Origin: Bordetella sp. 02P26C-1
GTDB taxonomy: Bacteria; Pseudomonadota; Gammaproteobacteria; Burkholderiales; Burkholderiaceae_B
Length of the DNA: 64,000 nucleotides
Direction of reading: 5' to 3'
Assembly: GCF_009763255.1 (NCBI RefSeq)
Contig: NZ_WSJB01000016.1
Coordinates: 40,039 to 104,038, forward strand
The notes under the pieces were generated by a model that was not told the DNA's origin, searched no databases, and worked only from the letters and a program-made list of their open reading frames with translations. The position numbers and the translations under genes were made by a program. Positions 44,372 to 52,966 of this stretch are shown here, in pieces. The stretch's first letter is position 1. The number at the start of each line of letters is the position of its first letter.

Positions 44372-45055
44372 TTACTGCAGCAGCTGCAGACGATTCTTTG
44401 CCGTCTCGGCTGCCTGACTATTCGGGTAAGTCTTGACGATGCGCTCCAGCGACGCCTTGGCGCCAGCGCGGTTGTTCAACTCGATCTGGCTGCCCGCCAT
44501 CACCAGCAACGCGTCAGGCGCGCGCGGATCGTTCGGGGTCTGCTGAACCAGGCGGGTCAACTCTTCAATAGCGCCTTTATAGTCCTTGATCGCGTAACGG
44601 CTGCTGCCCAGGTAAAAGCGGGCGGTCGGCGCCAGCGGGCTGTTGGGATACAGCGCCAAAAACGCGGCCAACGATTCCGAAGCCTCTTTGTATTCGCCTT
44701 GACGGAACTGATCGATGGCACCGTCGTAGGCAGCCTGCTCGCTCGGATCGTTTGCCGTCACGCCCTGCGGATTCGATGCGCCTTGCGCGGCCGCCCCACT
44801 GGGCTGCTGACGCGACACCAGCTCCAATTGCTCGCGCAATTGGGTAATTTCTTGTTGCAAGGCTTGCATTTGGTCAGCCAGTTGCAGGCGTGCGCGAGCG
44901 TTCAAATCGCTCTGTCGCTTGAGCTGTTCGCGCAAATCCAGAATGGCTCGGCGGGCCTCATCGTCGGAAAAAGCATGTGCCGGCGCGGTAAGCGTCGCGG
45001 CAAGCACGGCGGCGGTGACAACCAGAATACGCAAGGACGGGACATTAGCGCGCAT
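44372..45055 (-). CDS. cpoB: Cell division coordinator CpoB (YbgF)
   Basis: A 227-residue periplasmic protein. The signal peptide ends in APAHA, an N-terminal coiled coil follows (LQQEITQLREQLELVSRQQ) and then the TPR-like C-terminal half (AAFLALYPNSPLAPTARFYLG, IVKTYPNSQAAETAKNRLQLL). CpoB couples outer-membrane constriction by Tol-Pal to septal peptidoglycan synthesis. It is the last gene of the tol-pal block but is separated from pal by a strong terminator. Confidence 0.94.
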   Translation of the reverse strand: MRANVPSLRILVVTAAVLAATLTAPAHAFSDDEARRAILDLREQLKRQSDLNARARLQLADQMQALQQEITQLREQLELVSRQQPSGAAAQGASNPQGVTANDPSEQAAYDGAIDQFRQGEYKEASESLAAFLALYPNSPLAPTARFYLGSSRYAIKDYKGAIEELTRLVQQTPNDPRAPDALLVMAGSQIELNNRAGAKASLERIVKTYPNSQAAETAKNRLQLLQ

Positions 45056-45074
45056 AGAAATTTCCAGAGTTAGA

Positions 45075-45114
45075 AAACAAAAACGTCGGGACGGCCGCTT
45101 GGACCGTCCCGACG
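45075..45114 (-). terminator. Intrinsic terminator between pal and cpoB
   Basis: On the minus strand a perfect 11-base stem (CGTCGGGACGG with CCGTCCCGACG, loop of nine) is followed by TTTTTGTTTT. It lies 26 bases after the pal stop and before the cpoB start. Confidence 0.85.
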
Positions 45115-45140
45115 CGCGGCAGAGCTAATGCGCGAATCGC

Positions 45141-45647
45141 TTAACGCTGATATTCGATATCAGCGCGGCGGTTTTCCGCGAAATCGGCTTCGGAGGAACC
45201 CGTGGCACGGGGTTTTTCCTTACCGAAGCTGATCGTTTCGATCTGCGCGTCGGTGGCGCCCAAGAGCGTCATCATGCGACGCACGGCGTCAGCACGACGT
45301 TGGCCCAAGGCCAGATTGTATTCCGCACCGCCGCGTTCGTCGGTGTTGCCTTGGATCTGGACGCGCTGTTGCGGGTTCGAAGCGAGGTAACGGGCGTGGG
45401 TTTCCACCAGGCCACGGTACTGCTCAGGCACCGAATAGCTGTCGAAATCAAAATACACAGAGCGCTGTTGCGCCAGGATGCTCTGGGGGTTGAACGGATC
45501 GAGGATCTCGCCAGAGGCCGAGCCGCCCATGCCGGAGCCCGACGAGCCGGCGCCAGCCGACTGGTCATCCAGGGGAACCGAGCTGCAAGCGGCCAACGCG
45601 GCAGCCATAGCAGCGATGGTAAAGCTTTTAGCAATGCGCATCTTCAT
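45141..45647 (-). CDS. pal: Peptidoglycan-associated lipoprotein Pal
   Basis: A 168-residue outer-membrane lipoprotein: lipobox LAAC at Cys21, a Ser/Gly-rich linker, then an OmpA-type peptidoglycan-binding domain (YFDFDSYSV, GNTDERGGAEYNLALGQRR). Pal ties the outer membrane to the cell wall and binds TolB. The ATG at 45647 has an AAAGGA site; longer in-frame starts overlap tolB. Confidence 0.97.
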   Translation of the reverse strand: MKMRIAKSFTIAAMAAALAACSSVPLDDQSAGAGSSGSGMGGSASGEILDPFNPQSILAQQRSVYFDFDSYSVPEQYRGLVETHARYLASNPQQRVQIQGNTDERGGAEYNLALGQRRADAVRRMMTLLGATDAQIETISFGKEKPRATGSSEADFAENRRADIEYQR

Positions 45648-45681
45648 GATGTTTCCTTTGCAAAGAAGGGTCATTCGCGTT

Positions 45682-47007
45682 TTAGCGGGTAAAAGGTCCC
45701 CACGTGGGTTCACGTATTTCGCCGTTCAATACGGACAGCGTTTGGCGCACTCGACCATCACTGGATACACCGGCCAATACACTGCGGCCATTCTGGACCG
45801 CGGCGTAAAGGATTTGTTTGCCGTTGGGCGCAAAGCTTGGTGACTGATCGTCGCGACCATCAGTCAGAAGAGTTTCGTTGCCCGTGGCAAGATCAAGTGA
45901 GGCGATGCGAAACGCACCGTCGCGTCTGGAAACGTACAGCAGCGTGGATCCGTCGGGGGAAATTCGGGGTGATATGTTGTAACTACCGTTAAATGTCAGG
46001 CGACGGGCGTCGCCTCCGTCTAGGCTTGTTTGATAAATCTGTGGTCCACCGCTGCGGTCAGACGTAAAGATAATACTGCGGCCATCCGGCGTAAATACCG
46101 GTTCTGTATCAATGCCCGGGGAACGCGTTAAACGGCGCGCATTTGAGCTTCCGTCGGCGCTAACGATGTAAATTTGCGACAGTCCATCGCGCGTCAGGGC
46201 CACGGCGAGCTTGCTGCCATCAGGCGACCAGGCCGGTGCGCTGTTATTGCCTTTGAAGTTCGCAACCGGTACGCGAGCGCTGGTAGCTAACGTATGGACA
46301 TACACGACAGGTTTGCCGGATTCAAAGCTCACGTACGCGAGCTTGCTGCCATCGGGCGACCAGGACGGCGAGATCACCGGTTCGCGCGAACGCAGCGCGA
46401 CTTGCGGGTTCTGACCATCGGCGTCGGCGACTTGCAGCTCATACGTATTGCCGCGCTTGAGCACGTAGGCGATACGGGTAGAGAACACACCACGCACGCC
46501 CGTGATCTTTTCATAGATCCGATCAGCGATCTGGTGCGCGATACGGCGCAGTTCTTTTTCGGTGCCGGAGAACGCCACGCCATCGAGCTGGCCTTTCTTA
46601 ATCGTGTCGCCCAGGCGATAGCGCACGTCGTAACGACCATCAGGACCACGCGTGATGCTGCCGTAGGCCAGGAAGTCGGCGCCACGGTTGCGCCAATCGT
46701 CGTAGTTCACCTGCGAGTCCACGTTCAATCCGGCGCCTGCCGCGTTAATCAGGCGGAATTGACCCGTGCGCGTCAAATCGGCGCGGATGACATCGGCCAG
46801 CGCGCGGCCCTGTTCATCATCGCCTGCGAAATCCGCGATCGCGACCGGGTACTGGGTGGCTCCGGTACCCGAGATATCAACGCGCAGTTGCGCATGAGCA
46901 GGCTGCCAAACCAGCAGGGCGATGGCCGTCAGCAGAGTGAAAAGCATGCAGTACGCACGCACTAGCCCCGATCGCGCGGGGCGGCTGTAGGCGGGTGTCA
47001 TTATCAT
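45682..47007 (-). CDS. tolB: Tol-Pal periplasmic beta-propeller protein TolB
   Basis: A 441-residue periplasmic protein with a signal peptide ending near QPAHAQ, an N-terminal D1 domain and a six-bladed propeller with repeated SPDGSKLA/F-type strands (SPSWSPDGSKLAYVSFESG, APAWSPDGSKLAVALTRDG, EPVFTPDGRSIIFTSDRSG). The ATG at 47007 follows AGGAG at five bases; another ATG is two codons later. A longer in-frame start would overlap tolA. Confidence 0.96.
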   Translation of the reverse strand: MIMTPAYSRPARSGLVRAYCMLFTLLTAIALLVWQPAHAQLRVDISGTGATQYPVAIADFAGDDEQGRALADVIRADLTRTGQFRLINAAGAGLNVDSQVNYDDWRNRGADFLAYGSITRGPDGRYDVRYRLGDTIKKGQLDGVAFSGTEKELRRIAHQIADRIYEKITGVRGVFSTRIAYVLKRGNTYELQVADADGQNPQVALRSREPVISPSWSPDGSKLAYVSFESGKPVVYVHTLATSARVPVANFKGNNSAPAWSPDGSKLAVALTRDGLSQIYIVSADGSSNARRLTRSPGIDTEPVFTPDGRSIIFTSDRSGGPQIYQTSLDGGDARRLTFNGSYNISPRISPDGSTLLYVSRRDGAFRIASLDLATGNETLLTDGRDDQSPSFAPNGKQILYAAVQNGRSVLAGVSSDGRVRQTLSVLNGEIREPTWGPFTR

Positions 47008-47017
47008 CAATCTCCTG

Positions 47018-48262
47018 TCAGTCATACATGCGATATATAACGTCAATTACGGACGGGTACGCGCCGGCCGACGGTTTGGGGAACGGGTTGCAGCGACGGA
47101 TACCGTTTTCAACCGCGCGGTCGAAGACAGCATTACCCGACGATCCCGTCAGATTCAGTCCTGTAACCTTTCCATCTGAACTCAACTGTACCCGGTATTG
47201 CGCCGTTGGGTTCGCACTGCCCGAACGGGGTGGCGGATCAAACACCACGCCGGGTCGAACGCAACTGCGGACCTTGGCGCCATAACCGCTATCGCGCCCG
47301 CCGCCTTGTTGATTGCGGTCGGCCGTGCCGCCGGGAATCCCGGCCGCGCCCAGCACGTCGCCGCGCATGGCGTCGCGCAAGGCCTTGTCGGCGGCAGCCT
47401 TCTTGGCGGCGGCAGCCTTCTCCGCAGCCGCTTTCTTCTCGGCAGCGGCCTTTTCCGCGGCCGCCTTCTTCTCTGCCGCTGCTTTTTCCGCAGCGGCCTT
47501 CTCTGCTGCGGCCTTCTTCTCAGCGGCGGCCTTCTCGGCAGCCGCTTTTTCTGCCGCGGCCTTCTTCTCGGCGGCGGCTTTTTCCGCAGCAGCTTTTTCG
47601 GCAGCCGCCTTTTCAGCCGCAGCCTTCTCAGCGGCCGCTTTTTTCTCGGCAGCGGCTTTTTCTGCAGCCGCCTTCTCGGCTGCCGCTTTCTCTGCCGCAG
47701 CCTTGCGCGCTGCGGCAGCTTCAGCCTCTTTGCGCTCTTGTTCCAGGCGTTGTTTCTCCTTCAGCTCTGCCAGCTTGCGCGCTTCTTCCAAGCGCGCTTT
47801 CTCCTTGGCGGCTTCAGCGGCCAGACGAGCTTTTTCTTCCTCCTCGCGCTTTTTACGGGCCTCGGCCAGCGCGATCTCGGGATCGGGCTGGGGCTCGGGT
47901 TGCGCGGTAGGGGGAGGGGGAGCCTGTGGCGGTGGCTCTGGTTGCGGTTCAGGCTCCGGCGCCGGAGGAGGTGGCGGCGTCGGCTCAGGCTCGGCCTCGG
48001 GTTCGGGCTCCGGTTGCGGCTCGGGTTTAGTATCCGGCTCGTCCGGTTGCTCCTCGGGCGGGCGCGCATCGGGTGTGACGCCATCGGCCCAAAGCTCGAC
48101 TTGTACCGGCCCCGGGTTCTCCGTGTGCCAGCTGACGCCGAAGATCAGAGCAACCAGCAGCAGCAAATGGGCCAGAATAGCCAGGCCCAATGCTTTGCGG
48201 TTGTCTTGCGCAGCGGGCGAACTTGGCGCGGCGCTGTTATGTTGAATAATTGGTCGACTCAT
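47018..48262 (-). CDS. tolA: Tol-Pal inner-membrane bridge protein TolA
   Basis: A 414-residue protein: one membrane segment near residues 24-45, a Pro/Glu-rich stretch (about 70-125) like that of TonB, a long Lys/Ala/Glu helix (about 128-290) and a C-terminal TonB-like domain with two Cys (SCVRPGVVFDPP ... RRCNPFPKP). The helix holds many repeats of EKAAA and EKKAAA. It spans the periplasm and links TolQR to TolB/Pal. Confidence 0.95.
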   Translation of the reverse strand: MSRPIIQHNSAAPSSPAAQDNRKALGLAILAHLLLLVALIFGVSWHTENPGPVQVELWADGVTPDARPPEEQPDEPDTKPEPQPEPEPEAEPEPTPPPPPAPEPEPQPEPPPQAPPPPTAQPEPQPDPEIALAEARKKREEEEKARLAAEAAKEKARLEEARKLAELKEKQRLEQERKEAEAAAARKAAAEKAAAEKAAAEKAAAEKKAAAEKAAAEKAAAEKAAAEKAAAEKKAAAEKAAAEKAAAEKKAAAEKAAAEKAAAEKKAAAEKAAAEKKAAAEKAAAAKKAAADKALRDAMRGDVLGAAGIPGGTADRNQQGGGRDSGYGAKVRSCVRPGVVFDPPPRSGSANPTAQYRVQLSSDGKVTGLNLTGSSGNAVFDRAVENGIRRCNPFPKPSAGAYPSVIDVIYRMYD

Positions 48263-48292
48263 AAACGTTGCAAAGCGGCGCGTGGCGACGCG

Positions 48293-48778
48293 TTATCGCC
48301 CGCCGGCCGGCTTGGTCGCAGTAGGCGCGGTCGTGGTCGTCGTCTGGTTGGCGCCACCGCTTTGATCGACCAGCAGACCCAGGCGCGTGACGCCATTGCT
48401 GCGCAGCTCGTCCATTACCTTGACCACGGTTTCGTACGGCACCTTGCCGTCGGCGGCAATCACCACCGGTGTCTCCGCGGTGATGCGCTGACGCACCTGG
48501 CTGATCAGTTGGTCGCGAGGAATGTCCTGCAAAGTGGCGCCGGCCTCACGCATGCGCAAAGCCACCTGGCCGTCTTCCGAAATCTGGACTTCGAGCGGCG
48601 TAGCGGGCACTTCCGAGGCCTGGCCCACCGAGGGTAGATTGATCAGGCCCGGGGTGATCAAGGGCGCGGTGACCATAAAAATCACCAGCAGCACCAGCAT
48701 CACGTCAATGTAGGGCACGACGTTGATGTCGGCCTTCATATTGCGGCCCGCGCGGCCGTGCGAGCGTAATGACGGCAT
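48293..48778 (-). CDS. tolR: Tol-Pal proton channel protein TolR (ExbD family)
   Basis: A 161-residue bitopic protein. The membrane segment includes the essential Asp in NVVPYIDVMLVLLVIFMVT; the periplasmic domain ends with the GVTRLGLLVDQ strand. TolR works with TolQ as the proton-driven motor. It abuts tolQ with an overlap of one base. Confidence 0.96.
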   Translation of the reverse strand: MPSLRSHGRAGRNMKADINVVPYIDVMLVLLVIFMVTAPLITPGLINLPSVGQASEVPATPLEVQISEDGQVALRMREAGATLQDIPRDQLISQVRQRITAETPVVIAADGKVPYETVVKVMDELRSNGVTRLGLLVDQSGGANQTTTTTAPTATKPAGGR

Positions 48779-49455
48779 TAGCGCACCTGGCGTTGAAGGA
48801 TATTCAGAAACTCATCGACAAAGCTGTCAAACCGGATCGACAGCCGGTCGATATCGTGCGTATAGCGGTTGTAGGCTACGACAGCGGGGATGGCCGCGAA
48901 CAGGCCGATCGCCGTGGCGATCAGCGCTTCGGCAATACCCGGCGCCACCGACGCCAACGTTGCCTGCTGCATATTCGACAGACCGATAAAGGCGTGCATG
49001 ATGCCCCACACCGTACCCAACAGGCCGATGTACGGGCTCACCGAGCCTGCCGAAGCCAGGAAGTTCAAGTGCGATTCCAGCGCATCCATCTCACGCTGGT
49101 AGGCCGCGCGCATCGCGCGGCGCGGGCCGTCCAGGATCGCATTGACATCACCGCCTTGCGTGCGGCGCGCTTTCAGAAACTCCGTCATCCCCGCGTCGAA
49201 GATACGCGCCAGCGCCCCATGCTCGTCGCGGCGGCTGGCGACAGCCTGCTGCAACATCGACAGGTCGCCACCCGACCAGAAATCATCTTCGAAACGGCGC
49301 GTCTGCGCATGCGCGCGCTTGAGCGCCATTCGCTTGGCGAAGATATATGTCCAGGACATGATGGAAATGCCCAGCAGCAGCAACATGATGAGCTGGACGG
49401 GGATGCTGGCCTGGGTGACCAGCGAAATCAACGACATGTCGTTGGAGACTTGCAT
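48778..49455 (-). CDS. tolQ: Tol-Pal proton channel protein TolQ (ExbB/MotA family)
   Basis: A 225-residue protein with three membrane segments: ASIPVQLIMLLLLGISIMSW, SPYIGLLGTVWGIMHAFIGL and GIAEALIATAIGLFAAIPAVVAYN. The last two are the MotA/TolQ/ExbB proton-channel signature. It follows ybgC by three bases. Confidence 0.97.
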   Translation of the reverse strand: MQVSNDMSLISLVTQASIPVQLIMLLLLGISIMSWTYIFAKRMALKRAHAQTRRFEDDFWSGGDLSMLQQAVASRRDEHGALARIFDAGMTEFLKARRTQGGDVNAILDGPRRAMRAAYQREMDALESHLNFLASAGSVSPYIGLLGTVWGIMHAFIGLSNMQQATLASVAPGIAEALIATAIGLFAAIPAVVAYNRYTHDIDRLSIRFDSFVDEFLNILQRQVR

Positions 49456-49458
49456 GAG

Positions 49459-49881
49459 TTATTCCTGAATAGGTTCCAGTTTCTCGCGTACGACAGCGGG
49501 CAGGGCTTTCGGACGCAAATTCATCGCATCGACACAGCAGATTTGAATATTGCCATGCGCTAACAGTTCCCCATCGCGTTCGGCGCGCTGCTCGAAATGG
49601 ATCGAGGCGCGGCCAAGCTGCGTGATACGGCTGCGTATGGTGATCAGGTCATCCAGTCGCGCGGGCTTGCGGTACGACATGTCCAACGAATGCACGACAA
49701 ACATGCGTGCTTCAGTTTCGACGAGCGCGGATTGCTGCACGTCCAGCTCGCGCAACCACTCCGTGCGCGCGCGCTCGAAGAACTTCAGATAGTTCGCGTA
49801 AAAGACGACCCCACCCGCATCTGTGTCCTCGTAATAGACACGGATCTGGAGGGTCGCCTCGTTGGACTTCGATTCAATCAC
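49459..49881 (-). CDS. ybgC: Acyl-CoA thioesterase YbgC
   Basis: A 140-residue hotdog-fold thioesterase, the usual first gene of the tol-pal operon. The catalytic motif YYEDTDAGGVVFYANYLKFFERART is split by a short loop; the Asp of EDTDAGG is the active residue. It hydrolyses acyl-CoA or acyl-ACP, possibly for phospholipid turnover. Confidence 0.94.
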   Translation of the reverse strand: MIESKSNEATLQIRVYYEDTDAGGVVFYANYLKFFERARTEWLRELDVQQSALVETEARMFVVHSLDMSYRKPARLDDLITIRSRITQLGRASIHFEQRAERDGELLAHGNIQICCVDAMNLRPKALPAVVREKLEPIQE

Positions 49882-49928
49882 AATGACAAGTCGCTCGGTT
49901 GGGCGTGCCTGGTAGTCGGCCCGGCAGT

Positions 49929-51659
49929 CTACAGCGTTTCCAGCTTGTCCAGCACCTGAGTCAGGGCGGATTCGACGGAAATCTTGGCCGCTTCGCTTTC
50001 ACGCCGGGCCTGCAATTCCACCACACCCTCTTTCAGGCCGCGTTCTCCAACTGTTACACGTAGCGGCACACCGATCAGCTCCCATTCCGCGAACATCACA
50101 CCGGGACGGGCGTCACGATCATCCAGAATCACATCCACGCCGCGGGCCTTCAGCTCGTCATAGAGTTTTACGGCTTCGTTGCGAACGGTTTCACTTTTGC
50201 CCCAGCCCACCGGGCAAATCACGACCTCGAACGGCGCGATCGCCCGTGGCCACACAATCCCACGGCCATCATGGTTCTGCTCGATGGCCGCGCCCGCGAT
50301 ACGGGTGATGCCAATACCGTAGCAGCCCATTTGCAGCGTGGCCGGCTTGCCGGTTTCGTCCAGGAACGTGGCCTTGAGCGCTTCTGAATACTTGGTGCCG
50401 AGGAAAAACACGTGGCCCACCTCGATGCCGCGCTGAATGGCCAGCGTCCCCACGCCGTCCGGCGAGCGGTCGCCCGCGACCACATTGCGCAGATCCACGA
50501 CCAATTCCGGTTCCGGCATATCGCGGCCCCAGTTGGCGCCGGTGTAGTGGTGACCCTCTTGATTGGCGCCGCAGACAAAATCGGACATGTTGGCAACCGT
50601 CAGGTCGGCCACGACACGTACCGGCTTAGCGGTGGCGACCGGGCCCAGATAGCCCGGCTTGCAGCCAAAATGCTCGACGATCTCGGTTTCCGAGGCAAAA
50701 CGGAACCCGTCCAGACCCGGCACCTTGCCCGCTTTAACTTCGTTCAGTTCATGATCGCCGCGCAGCATCAAGAGCCAGATCTGAACCTTGCCCGGTTCCG
50801 GTTCGGTCGCCAACACCAGCGATTTCACCGTGCGTTCCAGCGGCAGGCCCAGCATCTCGGCCACGTCTTCGCACTTGGCCGCACCGGGCGTCGGGGTGAG
50901 CGTCAGCGCCTCGGACGCCGCCGCGCGCTCGGCCAGCAGGCAGGGCGCCTCGGCCAATTCGATATTGGCGGCGTATTGCGTCTCGGGGTTGTAAACCAAC
51001 AGATCTTCGCCCGTATCGGCAATCACCTGGAATTCGTGGCTGCGCGTGCCGCCAATCGAGCCCGTGTCGGCCGCCACCGCGCGAAATTCCAGCCCCAGAC
51101 GGGCGAAAATCCGCATATAGGCGTCGAACATCTTGTCGTAGCTCTGCTGCGCGCTCGCCTCGTCGCGATCGAACGAATAGGCGTCCTTCATCGTGAATTC
51201 CCGCCCGCGCATCAGCCCGAATCGGGGGCGGCGCTCGTCACGGAACTTGGTCTGAATATGGTAGAAATTCAGCGGCAGCTGACGATAGCTATGAATTTCA
51301 TTGCGCGCGATGTCGGTGATCACCTCTTCCGAGGTCGGCTGCAAGACGAAATCGCGCTGATGGCGGTCCTTCATGCGCAGCAGCTCCGGGCCGTACTGCA
51401 CCCAGCGGCCAGATTCCTGCCATAGCTCGGCCGGCTGCACCACGGGCATCAACAGCTCGATGGCGCCAGCGGCGTTCATCTCGTCGCGCACGATGGCTTC
51501 AATTTTCCGGATCACCCGCAAGCCCAGCGGCATGTAGGTGTAGATACCCCCCGCAAGTTTGCGGATCATACCCGCGCGGGTCATCAGCTGGTGGCTGACG
51601 ACTTCGGCTTCGGAGGGGGCTTCTTTCAGCGTATTAATGTGATAGGTAGATGCGCGCAT
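49929..51659 (-). CDS. proS: Prolyl-tRNA synthetase (bacterial type)
   Basis: A 576-residue class II synthetase with the YbaK-like editing domain inserted between motifs 2 and 3. Motif 1 is in [19 protein letters not shown], motif 2 in [27 protein letters not shown] and motif 3 in [10 protein letters not shown]. The ATG at 51659 (MRASTYHIN) matches the family start; an upstream in-frame start would overlap rppH. A 47-base gap leads to ybgC. Confidence 0.96.
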   Translation of the reverse strand: MRASTYHINTLKEAPSEAEVVSHQLMTRAGMIRKLAGGIYTYMPLGLRVIRKIEAIVRDEMNAAGAIELLMPVVQPAELWQESGRWVQYGPELLRMKDRHQRDFVLQPTSEEVITDIARNEIHSYRQLPLNFYHIQTKFRDERRPRFGLMRGREFTMKDAYSFDRDEASAQQSYDKMFDAYMRIFARLGLEFRAVAADTGSIGGTRSHEFQVIADTGEDLLVYNPETQYAANIELAEAPCLLAERAAASEALTLTPTPGAAKCEDVAEMLGLPLERTVKSLVLATEPEPGKVQIWLLMLRGDHELNEVKAGKVPGLDGFRFASETEIVEHFGCKPGYLGPVATAKPVRVVADLTVANMSDFVCGANQEGHHYTGANWGRDMPEPELVVDLRNVVAGDRSPDGVGTLAIQRGIEVGHVFFLGTKYSEALKATFLDETGKPATLQMGCYGIGITRIAGAAIEQNHDGRGIVWPRAIAPFEVVICPVGWGKSETVRNEAVKLYDELKARGVDVILDDRDARPGVMFAEWELIGVPLRVTVGERGLKEGVVELQARRESEAAKISVESALTQVLDKLETL

Positions 51660-51682
51660 AGTTAAAGGTGGCTGCGGGTACG

Positions 51683-51688
51683 TATAAT
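51683..51688 (+). promoter_or_regulatory. Consensus -10 box before rppH
   Basis: TATAAT stands 35 bases before the rppH start, in the 64-base spacer shared with divergent proS. The matching -35 position (GTTAAA at 17 bases) is weak. Confidence 0.45.
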
Positions 51689-51723
51689 CAACTGTAATTG
51701 TATTGAATTCGGTGGGGGTGGCC

Positions 51724-52299
51724 ATGCTTGATCGTGAAGGCTACCGTCCCAATGTCGGCATTATTCTCGTTAACGGTAAAAACGAGGTCTTCTGGGGCAA
51801 GCGGATCCGGGAACACGCGTGGCAGTTTCCGCAGGGTGGCATCAAGCACGGGGAAAGCCCCGTGCAGGCCATGTATCGTGAGCTCCACGAAGAAATAGGC
51901 TTACGGCCTGAACATGTCCGTATTTTGGGGCGTACACGCGATTGGCTGCGCTATAACGTGCCGGACCACTTTGTCCGGCGGGAGTGGCGTGGGCACTATA
52001 AAGGTCAAAAGCAGATCTGGTTCTTGTTGCGTCTGATCGGGCGCGACTGCGACGTATGCCTGCGTGCAACGCAGCATCCAGAGTTCGACGCCTGGCGTTG
52101 GAGCCAATATTGGGTGCCGCTGGACGCGGTGATCGAGTTCAAGCGCGAGGTCTACACCCTGGCGCTGAACGAGCTATCCGGCATTCTGTTCCGCCGCCAG
52201 CACGAGACGCGTTATCTGCGACAGCGCGTGCACGGCCCGGCGCGCGTGCCAGAGACTGTCTCTGCCGACTCTGACGGCCATGCGCATATTGCTGGTTGA
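51724..52299 (+). CDS. rppH: RNA pyrophosphohydrolase RppH
   Basis: A 191-residue Nudix hydrolase that removes pyrophosphate from 5'-triphosphorylated RNA and starts mRNA decay. The N-terminus [15 protein letters not shown] and the Nudix box (from GGIKHGESP to RELHEEIGL) are typical. The C-terminal Arg/His-rich tail is longer than in E. coli. A GGGGGTGG site precedes the ATG. It overlaps the response regulator gene by 20 bases. Confidence 0.95.
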   Translation: MLDREGYRPNVGIILVNGKNEVFWGKRIREHAWQFPQGGIKHGESPVQAMYRELHEEIGLRPEHVRILGRTRDWLRYNVPDHFVRREWRGHYKGQKQIWFLLRLIGRDCDVCLRATQHPEFDAWRWSQYWVPLDAVIEFKREVYTLALNELSGILFRRQHETRYLRQRVHGPARVPETVSADSDGHAHIAG

Positions 52300-52966
52300 A
52301 GACGAGCTCGAAATGGCCTCGTGGCTGGTTCGGGCATTGGCGCAAAGCGGCTTTACGCCTGACCACGCGCCCGATGCCCGCAGCGCCGAGGCCTTGATGG
52401 CCGCCAACGAATACGACGCGATCGTCATGGATCTCCGGCTGCCCGACAAGCATGGTCTCGTCGTGCTGCGGGACATGCGCGGGCGCGACGATCGCACGCC
52501 CGTCTTGCTGTTGACCGCGCAAGGCGCGCTGCAGGACCGCGTACGCGGCTTGAACCTGGGTGCGGACGATTTTCTGACCAAGCCCTTTGCCCTCGAAGAA
52601 CTCGAGGCGCGCGTGGCCGCGCTCGTTCGACGCAGCCGTGGCCGGCAACAGCCGCGCCTGCAGTGCGGGTCCTTATCCTACGACGGCGAGAGCCGCGCCT
52701 TCACCTTGGACGGCGCATTGTTGCTCTTGACGCCGCGCGAGCACGCCGCGTTGGTGGTCCTGTTGACCCGCAACGGTTACCCCGTCGACAAGGCCCAACT
52801 TTTCGGGAAAGTATTCACCCAGGACAGCGAGTCCAGCGTGGACGCTATCGAAGTCGTCTTGCACCGCCTGCGCAAGAAACTCGCTGGCAGCGATGTACGC
52901 ATCGTCACAGTTCGCGGCTTAGGCTATATGCTGGAATGCAGCAGCAGTGAAACTGCCGGGGCGTGA
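52280..52966 (+). CDS. OmpR-family response regulator (TctD/QseB-like)
   Basis: A 228-residue regulator: receiver domain with phospho-acceptor Asp51 in IVMDLRLPD, Lys in [10 protein letters not shown], and an OmpR-type winged helix ([25 protein letters not shown]). The start lies inside the rppH end and the stop overlaps the kinase start by 20 bases. By similarity and by a tctA/tctB pair about 3 kb away it is a TctD-like candidate regulator of citrate/tricarboxylate uptake. Confidence 0.9.
   Translation: MRILLVEDELEMASWLVRALAQSGFTPDHAPDARSAEALMAANEYDAIVMDLRLPDKHGLVVLRDMRGRDDRTPVLLLTAQGALQDRVRGLNLGADDFLTKPFALEELEARVAALVRRSRGRQQPRLQCGSLSYDGESRAFTLDGALLLLTPREHAALVVLLTRNGYPVDKAQLFGKVFTQDSESSVDAIEVVLHRLRKKLAGSDVRIVTVRGLGYMLECSSSETAGA

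Noticed and set aside
47198..48637. Two long plus-strand frames opposite tolA (Leu/Gly/Ser-rich and Ala/Ser/Phe-rich repeats)
   Set aside because: They mirror the repetitive Lys/Ala/Glu codons of tolA. The repeats seen there are those of the real gene in reverse.
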